The notes: a model not told the origin generated them from the sequence alone. Shown: positions 5,645 through 11,417, counted from the first letter of the stretch. The stretch: 13,310 nucleotides of DNA from Photorhabdus cinerea (GCF_011189575.1 NZ_PUJW01000043.1:1-13310), one strand, 5' to 3'. Numbers and translations are program-made.

Positions 5645-5683
5645 CGCTCTTTAACAATATGACAAGTATGCCGCGAGGTGTAC
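5645..5683 (+). promoter_or_regulatory. nutL: boxA and boxB for N antitermination
   Basis: boxA is CGCTCTTTAACA (5645-5656). After exactly 9 nt comes GTATGCC-GCGA-GGTGTAC (5666-5683), a 7-bp stem with two G-U pairs and a GNRA tetraloop. The geometry (boxA, 9 nt, 7-4-7 hairpin) is identical to nutR. Confidence 0.8.
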
Positions 5684-5707
5684 ACACTTTAACTACAAGG
5701 ACTCATC

Positions 5708-5719
5708 ATGGTTTATTAA
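5708..5719 (+). other. Three-codon minigene (Met-Val-Tyr-stop) with strong RBS
   Basis: ATG GTT TAT TAA is preceded by AAGGA at 6-nt spacing (ACAAGGACTCATC), a better site than many real genes here have. It lies between nutL and N in the leader. Lambda bar minigenes (ATG ATA TAA) near PL affect peptidyl-tRNA turnover; whether this one is translated is unknown. It could also be a relic start. Confidence 0.4.
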
Positions 5720-5932
5720 CGCGGTTATACCGCTGCCAGAGCCTGATAAATTCAGGCTACGACGACTGTAGATAGGTCGAGTTCCCACGGCGACGTAGTG
5801 AGGGAAAGGAGGCATTCAGGCATCACTGAGTTCCGGTTAGCGCCCGGTTAACGCATAAGTACGCTATAACACTCCACCGCTTTGCGTTTGCGGCGCGGCC
5901 ACTGCGAGAGTGTGGTAACTAATGAGGTATCT

Positions 5933-6160
5933 ATGAGTGCCAAACAACGTTGTAAGTTACGCAGGAAGAACCAACGTATGGAAGAGCAAAAGACTCTTAA
6001 AGCTAACCGCGATCTTGAAAGAAAGATCGTCACCACTTTAACGGGATGCTCAACAAAAACATTAAAGGCTCTTTCACTGTCAGTTATCAAACAAAGCAAA
6101 ACAGTAGAATCATTTAATAACCGTTTATTACCGAATACCTGGCTTTATTCAGTTAGATAA
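5933..6160 (+). CDS. N: N-type transcription antitermination protein
   Basis: The product is 75 aa and very basic. Residues 3-18 (AKQRCKLRRKNQRMEE) form an arginine-rich motif with the A-K-x-R-x3-R-R spacing of phage 21 N and resemble the boxB-binding helix of lambda and P22 N. The C-terminal LLPNTWLY parallels 'LLPGVALY' of P22 N. It should bind the GNRA boxB hairpins at nutL and nutR and, with NusA/B/E/G, let polymerase pass early terminators. ATG 5933 has GAGG 5 nt upstream; the longer frame from TTG 5882 runs through the leader hairpin and is rejected. The first gene of the PL operon and the two nut sites support the call. Confidence 0.82.
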   Translation: MSAKQRCKLRRKNQRMEEQKTLKANRDLERKIVTTLTGCSTKTLKALSLSVIKQSKTVESFNNRLLPNTWLYSVR

Positions 6161-6177
6161 TATATGAGGATTTAATT

Positions 6178-6450
6178 ATGAAAATCAGTAAATCAACAGT
6201 CAATTTCTCGAAGCAAAGAGGAATTGAAATTCGTGAAGGCGCTTATGAAATATCTGTCAGCAGAATTGTCAATGATCTACTCTATGTGCAAATGTTTTCT
6301 ATGATTAGAAATAGAGAAACATTGATTTGTTGTAGTAATTTACCGCTTCCACAAAAATTAAAAGACGAATTCCGGGTAATCAAATCAGAACAACAGCTGA
6401 AAGAGATGATTCTCTTGTTAGAGAAAGAAATAGCTTACGGTTACATCTAA
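6178..6450 (+). CDS. Hypothetical early phage protein (90 aa)
   Basis: Start ATG 6178 has GAGGA 8 nt upstream, 17 nt after the N stop. The protein is soluble and mixed alpha/beta in appearance: strand-like N-terminal half (VNFSKQRGIEIREGAYEISVSRIV), a CC pair at residues 51-52 and a charged helical C-terminus (EQQLKEMILLLEKEIA). I do not recognise a family. Its position right after N matches the lambda region of host-takeover and anti-restriction genes, which is context only. Confidence 0.6.
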   Translation: MKISKSTVNFSKQRGIEIREGAYEISVSRIVNDLLYVQMFSMIRNRETLICCSNLPLPQKLKDEFRVIKSEQQLKEMILLLEKEIAYGYI

Positions 6451-6467
6451 TTAATCGCACAAATTAG

Positions 6468-6510
6468 CTAATTACAGCCCATTTAGTGGGCTGTGGTGAG
6501 TTAATTACAG
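6468..6510 (+). repeat. Intergenic repeat A, copy 1, with hairpin
   Basis: This 43-bp block recurs at 6727-6771. It contains ACAGCCCA (6474-6481), loop TTTAG, TGGGCTGT (6487-6494), a perfect 8-bp hairpin, and then GGTGAGTTAATTACAG. No U-tract follows, so it is not an intrinsic terminator. It leads into the RBS of the next small frame. Confidence 0.85.
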
Positions 6511-6521
6511 AGAGGCTAATC

Positions 6522-6548
6522 ATGGAAATAGTCAATCAACAACAGTAA
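6522..6548 (+). other. Eight-codon ORF after repeat copy 1 (relic or minigene)
   Basis: ATG GAA ATA GTC ... TAA encodes MEIVNQQQ and has GAGAGG upstream. The equivalent place after repeat copy 2 is the start of a 90-aa gene that also begins Met-Glu. It is probably the decayed start of a duplicated module; translation is possible. Confidence 0.3.
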
Positions 6549-6564
6549 CAGCGAGGGTATAAAT

Positions 6565-6726
6565 ATGACTCCACAAATGAAATTTGCGGCTGAATGTAAA
6601 GAAAATTTTGAACGTTATCGTCAATGGGCTATATCCGAAGCTCCACGCTCTGAAATCAGACGTCGTTTAGCTAAGCTATGTTGGATCGAACGTAAATATT
6701 ATCGTCAATGGTTGGCTCTCAGTTGA
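6565..6726 (+). CDS. Small basic phage protein (53 aa), function unknown
   Basis: ATG 6565 is preceded by GAGGG 7 nt upstream. The protein is helical and rich in Arg, Trp and Tyr: FERYRQWAISEAP, then EIRRRLAKLCWIERKYYRQWL. The doubled YRQW motif (residues 18-21 and 46-49) is notable. Net charge is strongly positive, suggesting nucleic-acid or membrane contact, but I see no known family. It lies between the two copies of repeat A, as if carried as a cassette. Confidence 0.55.
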   Translation: MTPQMKFAAECKENFERYRQWAISEAPRSEIRRRLAKLCWIERKYYRQWLALS

Positions 6727-6771
6727 CTAATTACAGCTCATTTATAGTGGGCTGTGGTGAGTTAATTATAG
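6727..6771 (+). repeat. Intergenic repeat A, copy 2, with hairpin
   Basis: This copy of the 6468-6510 block has a 2-bp insertion in the loop. The stem is ACAGCTCA (6733-6740) with TGGGCTGT (6748-6755); a C-to-T change turns one pair into G-U but keeps the stem, as expected if the RNA fold is under selection. It directly precedes the next gene's RBS. Confidence 0.85.
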
Positions 6772-6781
6772 GAGAATAAAA

Positions 6782-7054
6782 ATGGAACTAACAGCAGAAC
6801 ATCAGAATTATATGAAATGTATCGCAAATGATATTATCAATCTTTTCGAAGATAAAAATCAGTTGCTTGAAATAGTAAAAGAGAACGGAGATTTATATAA
6901 CTCACTTTTCGAAGCTTGTACTAAAGACTTTTTCAAGCGTCAAAAAGATATGTGTGAAATTGTAATTACAGATATGTCAAAATGCTCAAATATAGTGCCA
7001 CTTGCAATTCTAAAGCATATGCAAGATAACAATATGATTGCATTAAAAGTTTAA
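6782..7054 (+). CDS. Hypothetical early phage protein (90 aa)
   Basis: ATG 6782 follows GGAGA at good spacing. The protein is acidic to neutral and predicted mostly helical (NYMKCIANDIINLFEDKNQL, then DLYNSLFEACTKDFFKRQ), with four scattered cysteines (residues 13, 46, 57, 67) that do not form a clear zinc motif. No signal peptide or membrane segment is seen. No family recognised. It is flanked by repeat A upstream and repeat B downstream. Confidence 0.6.
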   Translation: MELTAEHQNYMKCIANDIINLFEDKNQLLEIVKENGDLYNSLFEACTKDFFKRQKDMCEIVITDMSKCSNIVPLAILKHMQDNNMIALKV

Positions 7055-7056
7055 TT

Positions 7057-7112
7057 TCGCCGCACCGGGAAATAACAGGAAACATCGGCAGGGATGCCAA
7101 TTATTAAATTAA
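7057..7112 (+). repeat. Intergenic repeat B, copy 1
   Basis: Part of a three-member family (also 7325-7370 and 7981-8035). Shared core: AATAACAGGAA..ATCGGCAGGGATGC, then a variable AT segment ending TTAAATTA. It sits between two genes just before the next RBS. An ATG within it (7094) opens the next reading frame early but lacks an RBS. Confidence 0.75.
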
Positions 7113-7129
7113 CAAACAAAGGTATTTAT

Positions 7130-7333
7130 ATGGAAATATTAAGTGAGAAAAAACATAAAGATGAGATGACATTAAGGGATTATTTTGCGGCTCAAGCCAT
7201 GCAGGGAGATTGGGCTTGTCAGGGGGATGATACGGGTATGTTTCTACTTAACACAACCGACGATACGTTAAATAACATCGCCATTCTCTATTACAGAATG
7301 GCAGATGCAATGATGAAAGCACGAGAAAAATAA
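7130..7333 (+). CDS. Small conserved phage protein (67 aa)
   Basis: I chose ATG 7130, preceded by AAAGG, over the in-frame ATG 7094 that lies in repeat B. The central phrase MTLRDYFAAQAMQG and the C-terminal YYRMADAMMKARE are typical of a widespread family of short prophage proteins of unknown function. The protein is soluble and helical at both ends. It is one of a run of unlinked-looking small genes between N and the recombination genes. Confidence 0.75.
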   Translation: MEILSEKKHKDEMTLRDYFAAQAMQGDWACQGDDTGMFLLNTTDDTLNNIAILYYRMADAMMKAREK

Positions 7334-7370
7334 CAGGAATTATCGGCACGGAAGCTATTTATTAAATTAA
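7325..7370 (+). repeat. Intergenic repeat B, copy 2
   Basis: AAATAACAGGAATTATCGGCACGG.. and a final ATTAAATTAA match copy 1, with the front part overlapping the stop codon of the 67-aa gene. The family therefore abuts coding sequence precisely. Confidence 0.7.
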
Positions 7371-7384
7371 TACTAGGATGACAT

Positions 7385-7975
7385 ATGAGCGAAAGAGATT
7401 TTAAATACTATCGTCTAACTGGTGATATCGTTAAACAAATTGACGATGAGTATCAAATTATCGAAGAGAAGCGCGCGGAAGTTATTAAAGCCGCGAAAGA
7501 TAACATCGGCGCAAAAGGGGCGACATTTCAGCATGGGTATGGCGTAAATGGAACGTTAATAGAAAGATTTGCTTTTCCAATAGAAAAAGAATTTGATTTT
7601 GCTGTAAAAATCATTGTGGAAAATGATGAATTAAAAGTAGTTCATGCAAAAAGCAATTCAAAAGCTGGGAAGGAATTTAATAAAAAGATTTCTGATTTAA
7701 GAGAAGAAACAAACAGGAAGTTAAAGAACCTACCCACTTACAAAGATTTTCTTATTGAGAAGTTCAACATTAGTTGCACAACATTAGGAACTCCAAAACA
7801 AAATCAACGCGGCATTCCGGTGCTATCAACAGTAGCAGGAAAGGCATCAAAAGATAAGAGCATTATTTTATTCGCCATTCCTAAGGCAGAGAAAGAAGGT
7901 TGGGATAAAAGGCCACAAGTTCCTGAATGTTTTGAAGAGATAACTTACGGTACTTTTTATGATTTAATCGAATGA
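7385..7975 (+). CDS. Hypothetical phage protein (196 aa)
   Basis: ATG 7385 follows AGGATG. The N-terminal half looks helical (IVKQIDDEYQIIEEKRAEVIKAA), followed by a glycine-rich turn (GAKGATFQHGYGVNG), a beta-like segment (LIERFAFPIEKEFDFAVKIIV), and a lysine-rich C-terminal half. It resembles a family of Gram-negative phage proteins of unknown function (possibly DUF5420; not verifiable here). No catalytic motif or membrane segment is seen. Flanked by repeat B on both sides, as if a mobile cassette. Confidence 0.65.
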   Translation: MSERDFKYYRLTGDIVKQIDDEYQIIEEKRAEVIKAAKDNIGAKGATFQHGYGVNGTLIERFAFPIEKEFDFAVKIIVENDELKVVHAKSNSKAGKEFNKKISDLREETNRKLKNLPTYKDFLIEKFNISCTTLGTPKQNQRGIPVLSTVAGKASKDKSIILFAIPKAEKEGWDKRPQVPECFEEITYGTFYDLIE

Positions 7976-7980
7976 TTACT

Positions 7981-8035
7981 TCGCCACACTGGGGGAAAAT
8001 AGGGAAATATCGGCAGGGATGCTTTTTCTAAATTA
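7981..8035 (+). repeat. Intergenic repeat B, copy 3
   Basis: TCGCCACACTGGGGG..AAAT..ATCGGCAGGGATGC and TAAATTACAG align with copy 1, including the CGCC-CAC-GGG front part that copy 2 lacks. It ends at the RBS (AGAGAGGA) of the next gene. Confidence 0.75.
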
Positions 8036-8051
8036 CAGAGAGGATTAAACA

Positions 8052-8462
8052 ATGTCAGACAATAAAAGACACGTGCACGCTGAGTTAATGTTGCAGTATG
8101 CACAAGATGCTTTGAAAACCGATGAGCCGTGGAAGCTGTGGGAACAATTATGTGGTGGTGAAGAGTGGAGAACTTTAACTTTTCATCCGCAGTGGCTCAT
8201 TAATTCTCTGTATCGCCGCAAGCCAGAGATGATAACGGTCGGCAAAGTGAGTTTTCCTAAGCCTGTTGATTATGAATTGAATAAAGGAGATAAATACTAT
8301 TCTGTAATAAAACCAATAACAAGTGATGAATTAAGTTATTTGACTTGGTACAGCGATAATCTTGATTATTTATATCTTAAAAATGGATGTATTCATTTAA
8401 CGGAAGAAGCCGCTCAGCAACATGCAACAGCATTAATCAAAATAAATAAGGGTGAGTTTTAA
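8052..8462 (+). CDS. Conserved phage protein (136 aa), function unknown
   Basis: ATG 8052 follows AGAGAGGAT. The N-terminus (RHVHAELMLQYAQDALKTDEPWKLWEQ) and the phrase 'YRRKPEMITVGKVSFPKPV' are typical of a common lambdoid-phage family that ends in an 'LTEEAAQQHATALI' helix. Such proteins are often annotated only as hypothetical. The protein is soluble, Trp-rich and lacks recognised catalytic residues. Confidence 0.75.
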   Translation: MSDNKRHVHAELMLQYAQDALKTDEPWKLWEQLCGGEEWRTLTFHPQWLINSLYRRKPEMITVGKVSFPKPVDYELNKGDKYYSVIKPITSDELSYLTWYSDNLDYLYLKNGCIHLTEEAAQQHATALIKINKGEF

Positions 8463-8520
8463 TAACATGGAGTTTTGAAGCCAGCGGAGGGCTCATGGAA
8501 TATAACAGAGGTAATAAAGT

Positions 8521-9423
8521 ATGTCAGATAAAAATGAATTAGTTGTTATTGAAAAACAAAACGCGCTCTCTGTATTTACAAATAACGATGCAATAGAGCA
8601 AATTATTAATCAAATTGAAAGTGAAGTAAAAAGAATTATTCCAGATTTAACAACAGTAAAAGGACGAAAAGAAATTGCATCACTCGCTTATAAAGTCTCT
8701 CAAACAAAAGCATACATTGATAACATCGGGAAAGATTTAGTTGCCGAATATAAAGAAATACCGAAAAAAATTGATTATAGCAGAAAGCAAATTCGCGACA
8801 GACTTGACTCTTTACGTGATGAAGTTCGTCAGCCATTGACAGACTGGGAAGCCGAACAAGAGCGTCTTGCTCTTGAAGAAGAGGCTCGAATAGCAGCGGA
8901 GGAACTGACAAAACGGGCTGAAGTCGATCATGAGATTGCTCTGTTAATGAATGAAAAATTTGATAGAGAACTGGCTGAAAAGAAAGCTGCTGAAGAACGC
9001 CAGCGCCTTGCTCGTGAAGAAGAAATTAAGCGTCAGGCAGCAGAACAAGCCAGGCTTGATGCAGAGCAAAAGGCACGCGTAGAAATCGAAGCCGCAGCAC
9101 GACGCGAAGCTGAAGCAAAAGCAGCCGCAGAGCGGGCAGAACGTGAAAAATTGGAAGCTCTAGAACGTGCTGAGCGTGAAAAACAAGCTGCAATTGATGC
9201 TGAGCGGCGCAAAGCAGAATCCGCTGAGCGGGCCCGACTCGCTGAAATACAACGTCAGAAAGACGAAGAAATGCAGCGGCAGGCTGACATTGAACATCGT
9301 AAACGCATTAACAATGAATCTCTGCAAGAGTTAATTAAAGCCGGAATTCATGAAGAGCACGCGAAGAGTTGCATCAAAGTTATTGCTTCTGGAAATACGA
9401 CTCATTTAAAAATCATCTATTAA
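8521..9423 (+). CDS. Long coiled-coil phage protein upstream of the Red genes
   Basis: The product is 300 aa. Residues 1-105 form a conserved N-terminal domain (phrase DLTTVKGRKEIASLAYKVSQ). Residues about 105-265 are an uninterrupted Ala/Glu/Arg/Lys-rich coiled coil with TolA-like repeats. A short C-terminal domain (ELIKAGIHEEHAKSCIKVIASG) closes it. Relatives lie next to recombinase genes in many enterobacterial phages; the role is not known to me, and the N- and C-terminal domains suggest more than a structural rod. Similarity to TolA is compositional only and there is no membrane anchor. The ATG at 8521 lacks a perfect RBS but has AGAGGT 11 nt upstream. Confidence 0.8.
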   Translation: MSDKNELVVIEKQNALSVFTNNDAIEQIINQIESEVKRIIPDLTTVKGRKEIASLAYKVSQTKAYIDNIGKDLVAEYKEIPKKIDYSRKQIRDRLDSLRDEVRQPLTDWEAEQERLALEEEARIAAEELTKRAEVDHEIALLMNEKFDRELAEKKAAEERQRLAREEEIKRQAAEQARLDAEQKARVEIEAAARREAEAKAAAERAEREKLEALERAEREKQAAIDAERRKAESAERARLAEIQRQKDEEMQRQADIEHRKRINNESLQELIKAGIHEEHAKSCIKVIASGNTTHLKIIY

Positions 9424-9425
9424 TT

Positions 9426-9551
9426 ATGAAAATAAACAAACATATTTTTAGTTTAGCTCAGTCTAAAGCCAGAATGGCACATAATATAGATAGCCAAATA
9501 ATATGGAATATAGCAATGCAATATTTGAGATTAGCATATGAGTATGATTAA
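9426..9551 (+). CDS. Small phage protein (41 aa)
   Basis: ATG 9426 lies two nt after the previous stop, with no clear Shine-Dalgarno, so translation would depend on coupling. The peptide is helical and amphipathic (SLAQSKARMAHNIDSQIIWNIAMQYLRLAYEYD). Its end overlaps the start of the 29-codon membrane peptide gene by 14 nt. No family recognised; the lack of an RBS keeps confidence moderate. Confidence 0.45.
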   Translation: MKINKHIFSLAQSKARMAHNIDSQIIWNIAMQYLRLAYEYD

Positions 9552-9627
9552 AGAGTGGCTCTTTGCTATGTTATATCCGTCTTGTTTGATTCTGTTTGCA
9601 ACAATTATTTTAATCTTCGTGAGGTAA
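9538..9627 (+). CDS. Single-span membrane peptide (29 aa)
   Basis: The frame from ATG 9538 to TAA 9627 encodes a short cytoplasmic-type start (MSMIKEW) and then about 20 hydrophobic residues (LFAMLYPSCLILFATIILIF) ending in VR. That is a textbook single transmembrane helix. It overlaps the 41-aa gene by 14 nt, and its stop lies two nt before the next ATG and overlaps that gene's RBS, a pattern of coupled translation. The upstream RBS is weak (GAGA), and ATG 9544 is an alternative start. Confidence 0.5.
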   Translation: MSMIKEWLFAMLYPSCLILFATIILIFVR

Positions 9628-9629
9628 TT

Positions 9630-9815
9630 ATGCTTATAGTCAATTGTGACTCTTTTAAAAGCTTTACAAAAAATAAAGGATTTGAGATTGAGGTTGAAGA
9701 TGGATATTTCATAACAAAAGGAACTGCTGCGGAAATCATTGGAAACTCTAATCTTTGCTTCAACGAAATAAAGGAATATTTCGAGCGAAGGGGATACAAA
9801 ATAGAGGCTTTGTAA
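9630..9815 (+). CDS. Small phage protein (61 aa), function unknown
   Basis: ATG 9630 with GAGG 6 nt upstream is chosen over the TTG/ATG-rich upstream extension to 9555, which runs through the membrane peptide gene. The protein seems to have a beta-alpha pattern (CDSFKSFTKNKGFEIEVEDGYFITKGTAAEII, then FNEIKEYFERRGYKIEAL). No motif or family recognised. Its stop codon is 1 nt from the next start. Confidence 0.6.
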   Translation: MLIVNCDSFKSFTKNKGFEIEVEDGYFITKGTAAEIIGNSNLCFNEIKEYFERRGYKIEAL

Positions 9816-9816
9816 T

Positions 9817-10083
9817 ATGAACCCATATGCTGTTTATGATGACATCGAAGAAAAGCGGTTAGAAGATGAGCACTATGGGGAAATTATATTAGAACAACAG
9901 GGCATGGATGCTGAAACCATTTATAATAAACTTCCGCTCGAATCCACTAAGCTATTCTCAGATATAACAAATAAATATTTTGGCAATATATTTGAAGACA
10001 ATATCGAAGCAATGAATTTGCTCAATAACTTCTTATATGAAGTTTGCTTATTAATAACCAAAAAAGAGGAGGTTACGGTATGA
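9817..10083 (+). CDS. Hypothetical protein in the gam position (88 aa)
   Basis: ATG 9817 follows the previous stop by one nt, with GAGG 9 nt upstream. The protein is acidic and helical (DDIEEKRLEDEHYGEIILEQQGMD). Its stop overlaps the bet start (ATGA), the arrangement lambda uses between gam and bet. I see no convincing sequence similarity to lambda Gam (RecBCD inhibitor), and it is shorter than the 138-aa lambda Gam. A Gam-like or other host-nuclease-inhibitor role is possible from position alone. Confidence 0.65.
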   Translation: MNPYAVYDDIEEKRLEDEHYGEIILEQQGMDAETIYNKLPLESTKLFSDITNKYFGNIFEDNIEAMNLLNNFLYEVCLLITKKEEVTV

Positions 10084-10820
10084 GTACCGCTTTAGTTTCG
10101 CTAACAGAGACGCTAGCAGAAAAATTAGGGATGAAAGTTCAAGAAGGGGAACTGATTGAAACATTAAAGGCTACGGCTTTCAGGGGCAATGCAACGGAAC
10201 AACAATTTGTTGCCCTGCTTATTGTTGCCAATCAATATAACTTGAATCCGTGGACGAAAGAAATTTACGCTTTCCCAGACAAAACAGCAGGGATTGTGCC
10301 AGTTGTCGGCGTTGATGGGTGGGCAAGAATTATCAACGAAAACAAAAATTTTGATGGCATGGAGTTTGAGCAAGATGATGAGTCATGTACATGCAAAATT
10401 TATCGTAAAGACAGAACTCACCCGACAAGCGTGACTGAATTCATGAGTGAGTGTAAGCGTTCAACGCAACCATGGCAGTCTCACCCAAAGCGAATGTTAC
10501 GGCACAAGGCTATGATTCAATGCGCCCGGCTTGCATTTGGTTTTGCTGGTATATATGACCAGGACGAAGCAGAAAGAATTACCGCTGGAACTGCGACTGA
10601 AGTCATTAACGGACAAGAAAGTCACATTGATCGCCAGGTGTTGATCACTCGCTGTGAAGAAGCTGCAAAAATCGGCATGGAAGCATTTCAAAAACTATGG
10701 ATAGAGCTCTCACTGGAAGAGAAAAAAATCATCGGCAATATTGAAAAAGAACGGATTAAAAACAGTATTGCTATTGACGCTGAATACAGTGAGGTGAGCA
10801 ATGGAACAGAAAACAACTGA
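10080..10820 (+). CDS. bet: Bet single-strand annealing recombinase (Red beta, RecT family)
   Basis: The product is 246 aa; lambda Bet is 261. Residues 1-165 match lambda Bet very closely (MSTAL, 'LLIVANQYNLNPWTKEIYAFPD', 'IVPVVGVDGW', 'PWQSHPKRMLRHKAMIQCAR', 'GIYDQDEAERI'). It anneals single-stranded DNA to drive Red recombination with Exo. About ten residues of the lambda 'CRREPFKTREG..' loop are missing (CKRSTQ here). From about residue 170 the C-terminus is unrelated to lambda in sequence, the segment that in lambda contacts Exo and SSB. ATG 10080 follows GGAGG at 8 nt and overlaps the preceding stop by four bases. An ATG 10044 extension is rejected. Confidence 0.95.
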   Translation: MSTALVSLTETLAEKLGMKVQEGELIETLKATAFRGNATEQQFVALLIVANQYNLNPWTKEIYAFPDKTAGIVPVVGVDGWARIINENKNFDGMEFEQDDESCTCKIYRKDRTHPTSVTEFMSECKRSTQPWQSHPKRMLRHKAMIQCARLAFGFAGIYDQDEAERITAGTATEVINGQESHIDRQVLITRCEEAAKIGMEAFQKLWIELSLEEKKIIGNIEKERIKNSIAIDAEYSEVSNGTENN

Positions 10821-11409
10821 ATGGTACAAAGCCAGGTTGGGGAAAGTAACGGCTAGTGGGGTGGCTAACGTGATGGCTAAAACTAAGAGTGGTTACTCCG
10901 CATCTCGTCATAATTACATGGCAAAACTCATATGTGAACAACTTACAGGGAAGTATGAGGAGGGGTTTAAAACTGCTGCAATGGAACGCGGTAACGAGTT
11001 AGAAGCAGTAGCAAGGGAAATGTATTGTCTTAATGAATTTGACGCCACGGTTAGTGAAACGGGATTTGTTGAACACCCCAGCATTGAATTATTCGGTGCG
11101 AGTCCTGATGGGCTAGTAAATGACAATGGATTGCTTGAAATAAAATGTCCTAACACATGGACACACATTGAGACAATTAAGACACAAAAGCCAAAGCGTG
11201 AATATATGCTACAAATGCACGCTCAAATGATGTGTACGGGCCGAAAATGGTGTGACTTCATCAGCTATGACGACCGTTTACCCCCCAATCTCTCATACTT
11301 CAGGATGCGGATTGATTTTGATGATGAGCTTGCACTTGAAATTGAAAAGGAAGTCACCGCTTTCATCAGTGAACTTAAGGATGAAATTCAAAAACTCACT
11401 CAATTATAG
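10801..11409 (+). CDS. exo: Exo, lambda-type 5'-3' exonuclease (YqaJ family)
   Basis: The product is 202 aa; lambda Exo is 226. It degrades the 5' strand of duplex ends and loads Bet. Conserved features are RLG-KVTAS (Arg12, Ser19), Glu68 (NELEAV), Asp103 (SPDGL), and the Glu113-x-Lys115 pair in LEIKCP, which correspond to lambda R28, S35, E85, D119, E129, K131. The YqaJ core is intact. The N-terminus lacks roughly 15 residues found in lambda. ATG 10801 follows GAGGTG and overlaps bet by 20 nt, so the two are translationally coupled. Confidence 0.93.
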   Translation: MEQKTTEWYKARLGKVTASGVANVMAKTKSGYSASRHNYMAKLICEQLTGKYEEGFKTAAMERGNELEAVAREMYCLNEFDATVSETGFVEHPSIELFGASPDGLVNDNGLLEIKCPNTWTHIETIKTQKPKREYMLQMHAQMMCTGRKWCDFISYDDRLPPNLSYFRMRIDFDDELALEIEKEVTAFISELKDEIQKLTQL

Positions 11410-11417
11410 GAATAGAG

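Larger units (their letters stand above)
5502..5932 (+). other. Long structured PL leader (431 nt, no ordinary gene)
   Basis: This untranslated leader separates the PL start from N and contains several helices. AGCGAACA (5521-5528) is exactly complementary to TGTTCGCT (5641-5648), which includes the first bases of boxA. After nutL come GCGGT-TAT-ACCGC (5721-5733) and AGCCTGA-TAAAT-TCAGGCT (5740-5758). Just before N, ACACTC (5869-5874) pairs with GAGTGT (5908-5913) around smaller stems (CCGC/GCGG and CGC/GCG), a possible three-way junction like the lambda N-leader RNase III hairpin. The region may hold a stable RNA (a C4-type phage RNA came to mind, unconfirmed). Minus-strand open frames here look like chance. 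Confidence 0.6.

Noticed and set aside
5499..5687. Minus-strand ORF of 62 codons in the PL leader
   Set aside because: It is antisense to the leader and nutL, has no RBS, and its hydrophobic look follows from the leader's base composition.
5848..6099. Minus-strand ORF opposite N
   Set aside because: Shadow of the N frame; N has the RBS, the arginine-rich motif and nut-site context.
6474..6494. Repeat A hairpins as intrinsic terminators
   Set aside because: No run of Ts follows either hairpin; the operon continues with well-formed RBSs.
8496..8543. 15-codon ORF upstream of the coiled-coil gene
   Set aside because: It overlaps the true start in another frame and the RBS spacing is too short.
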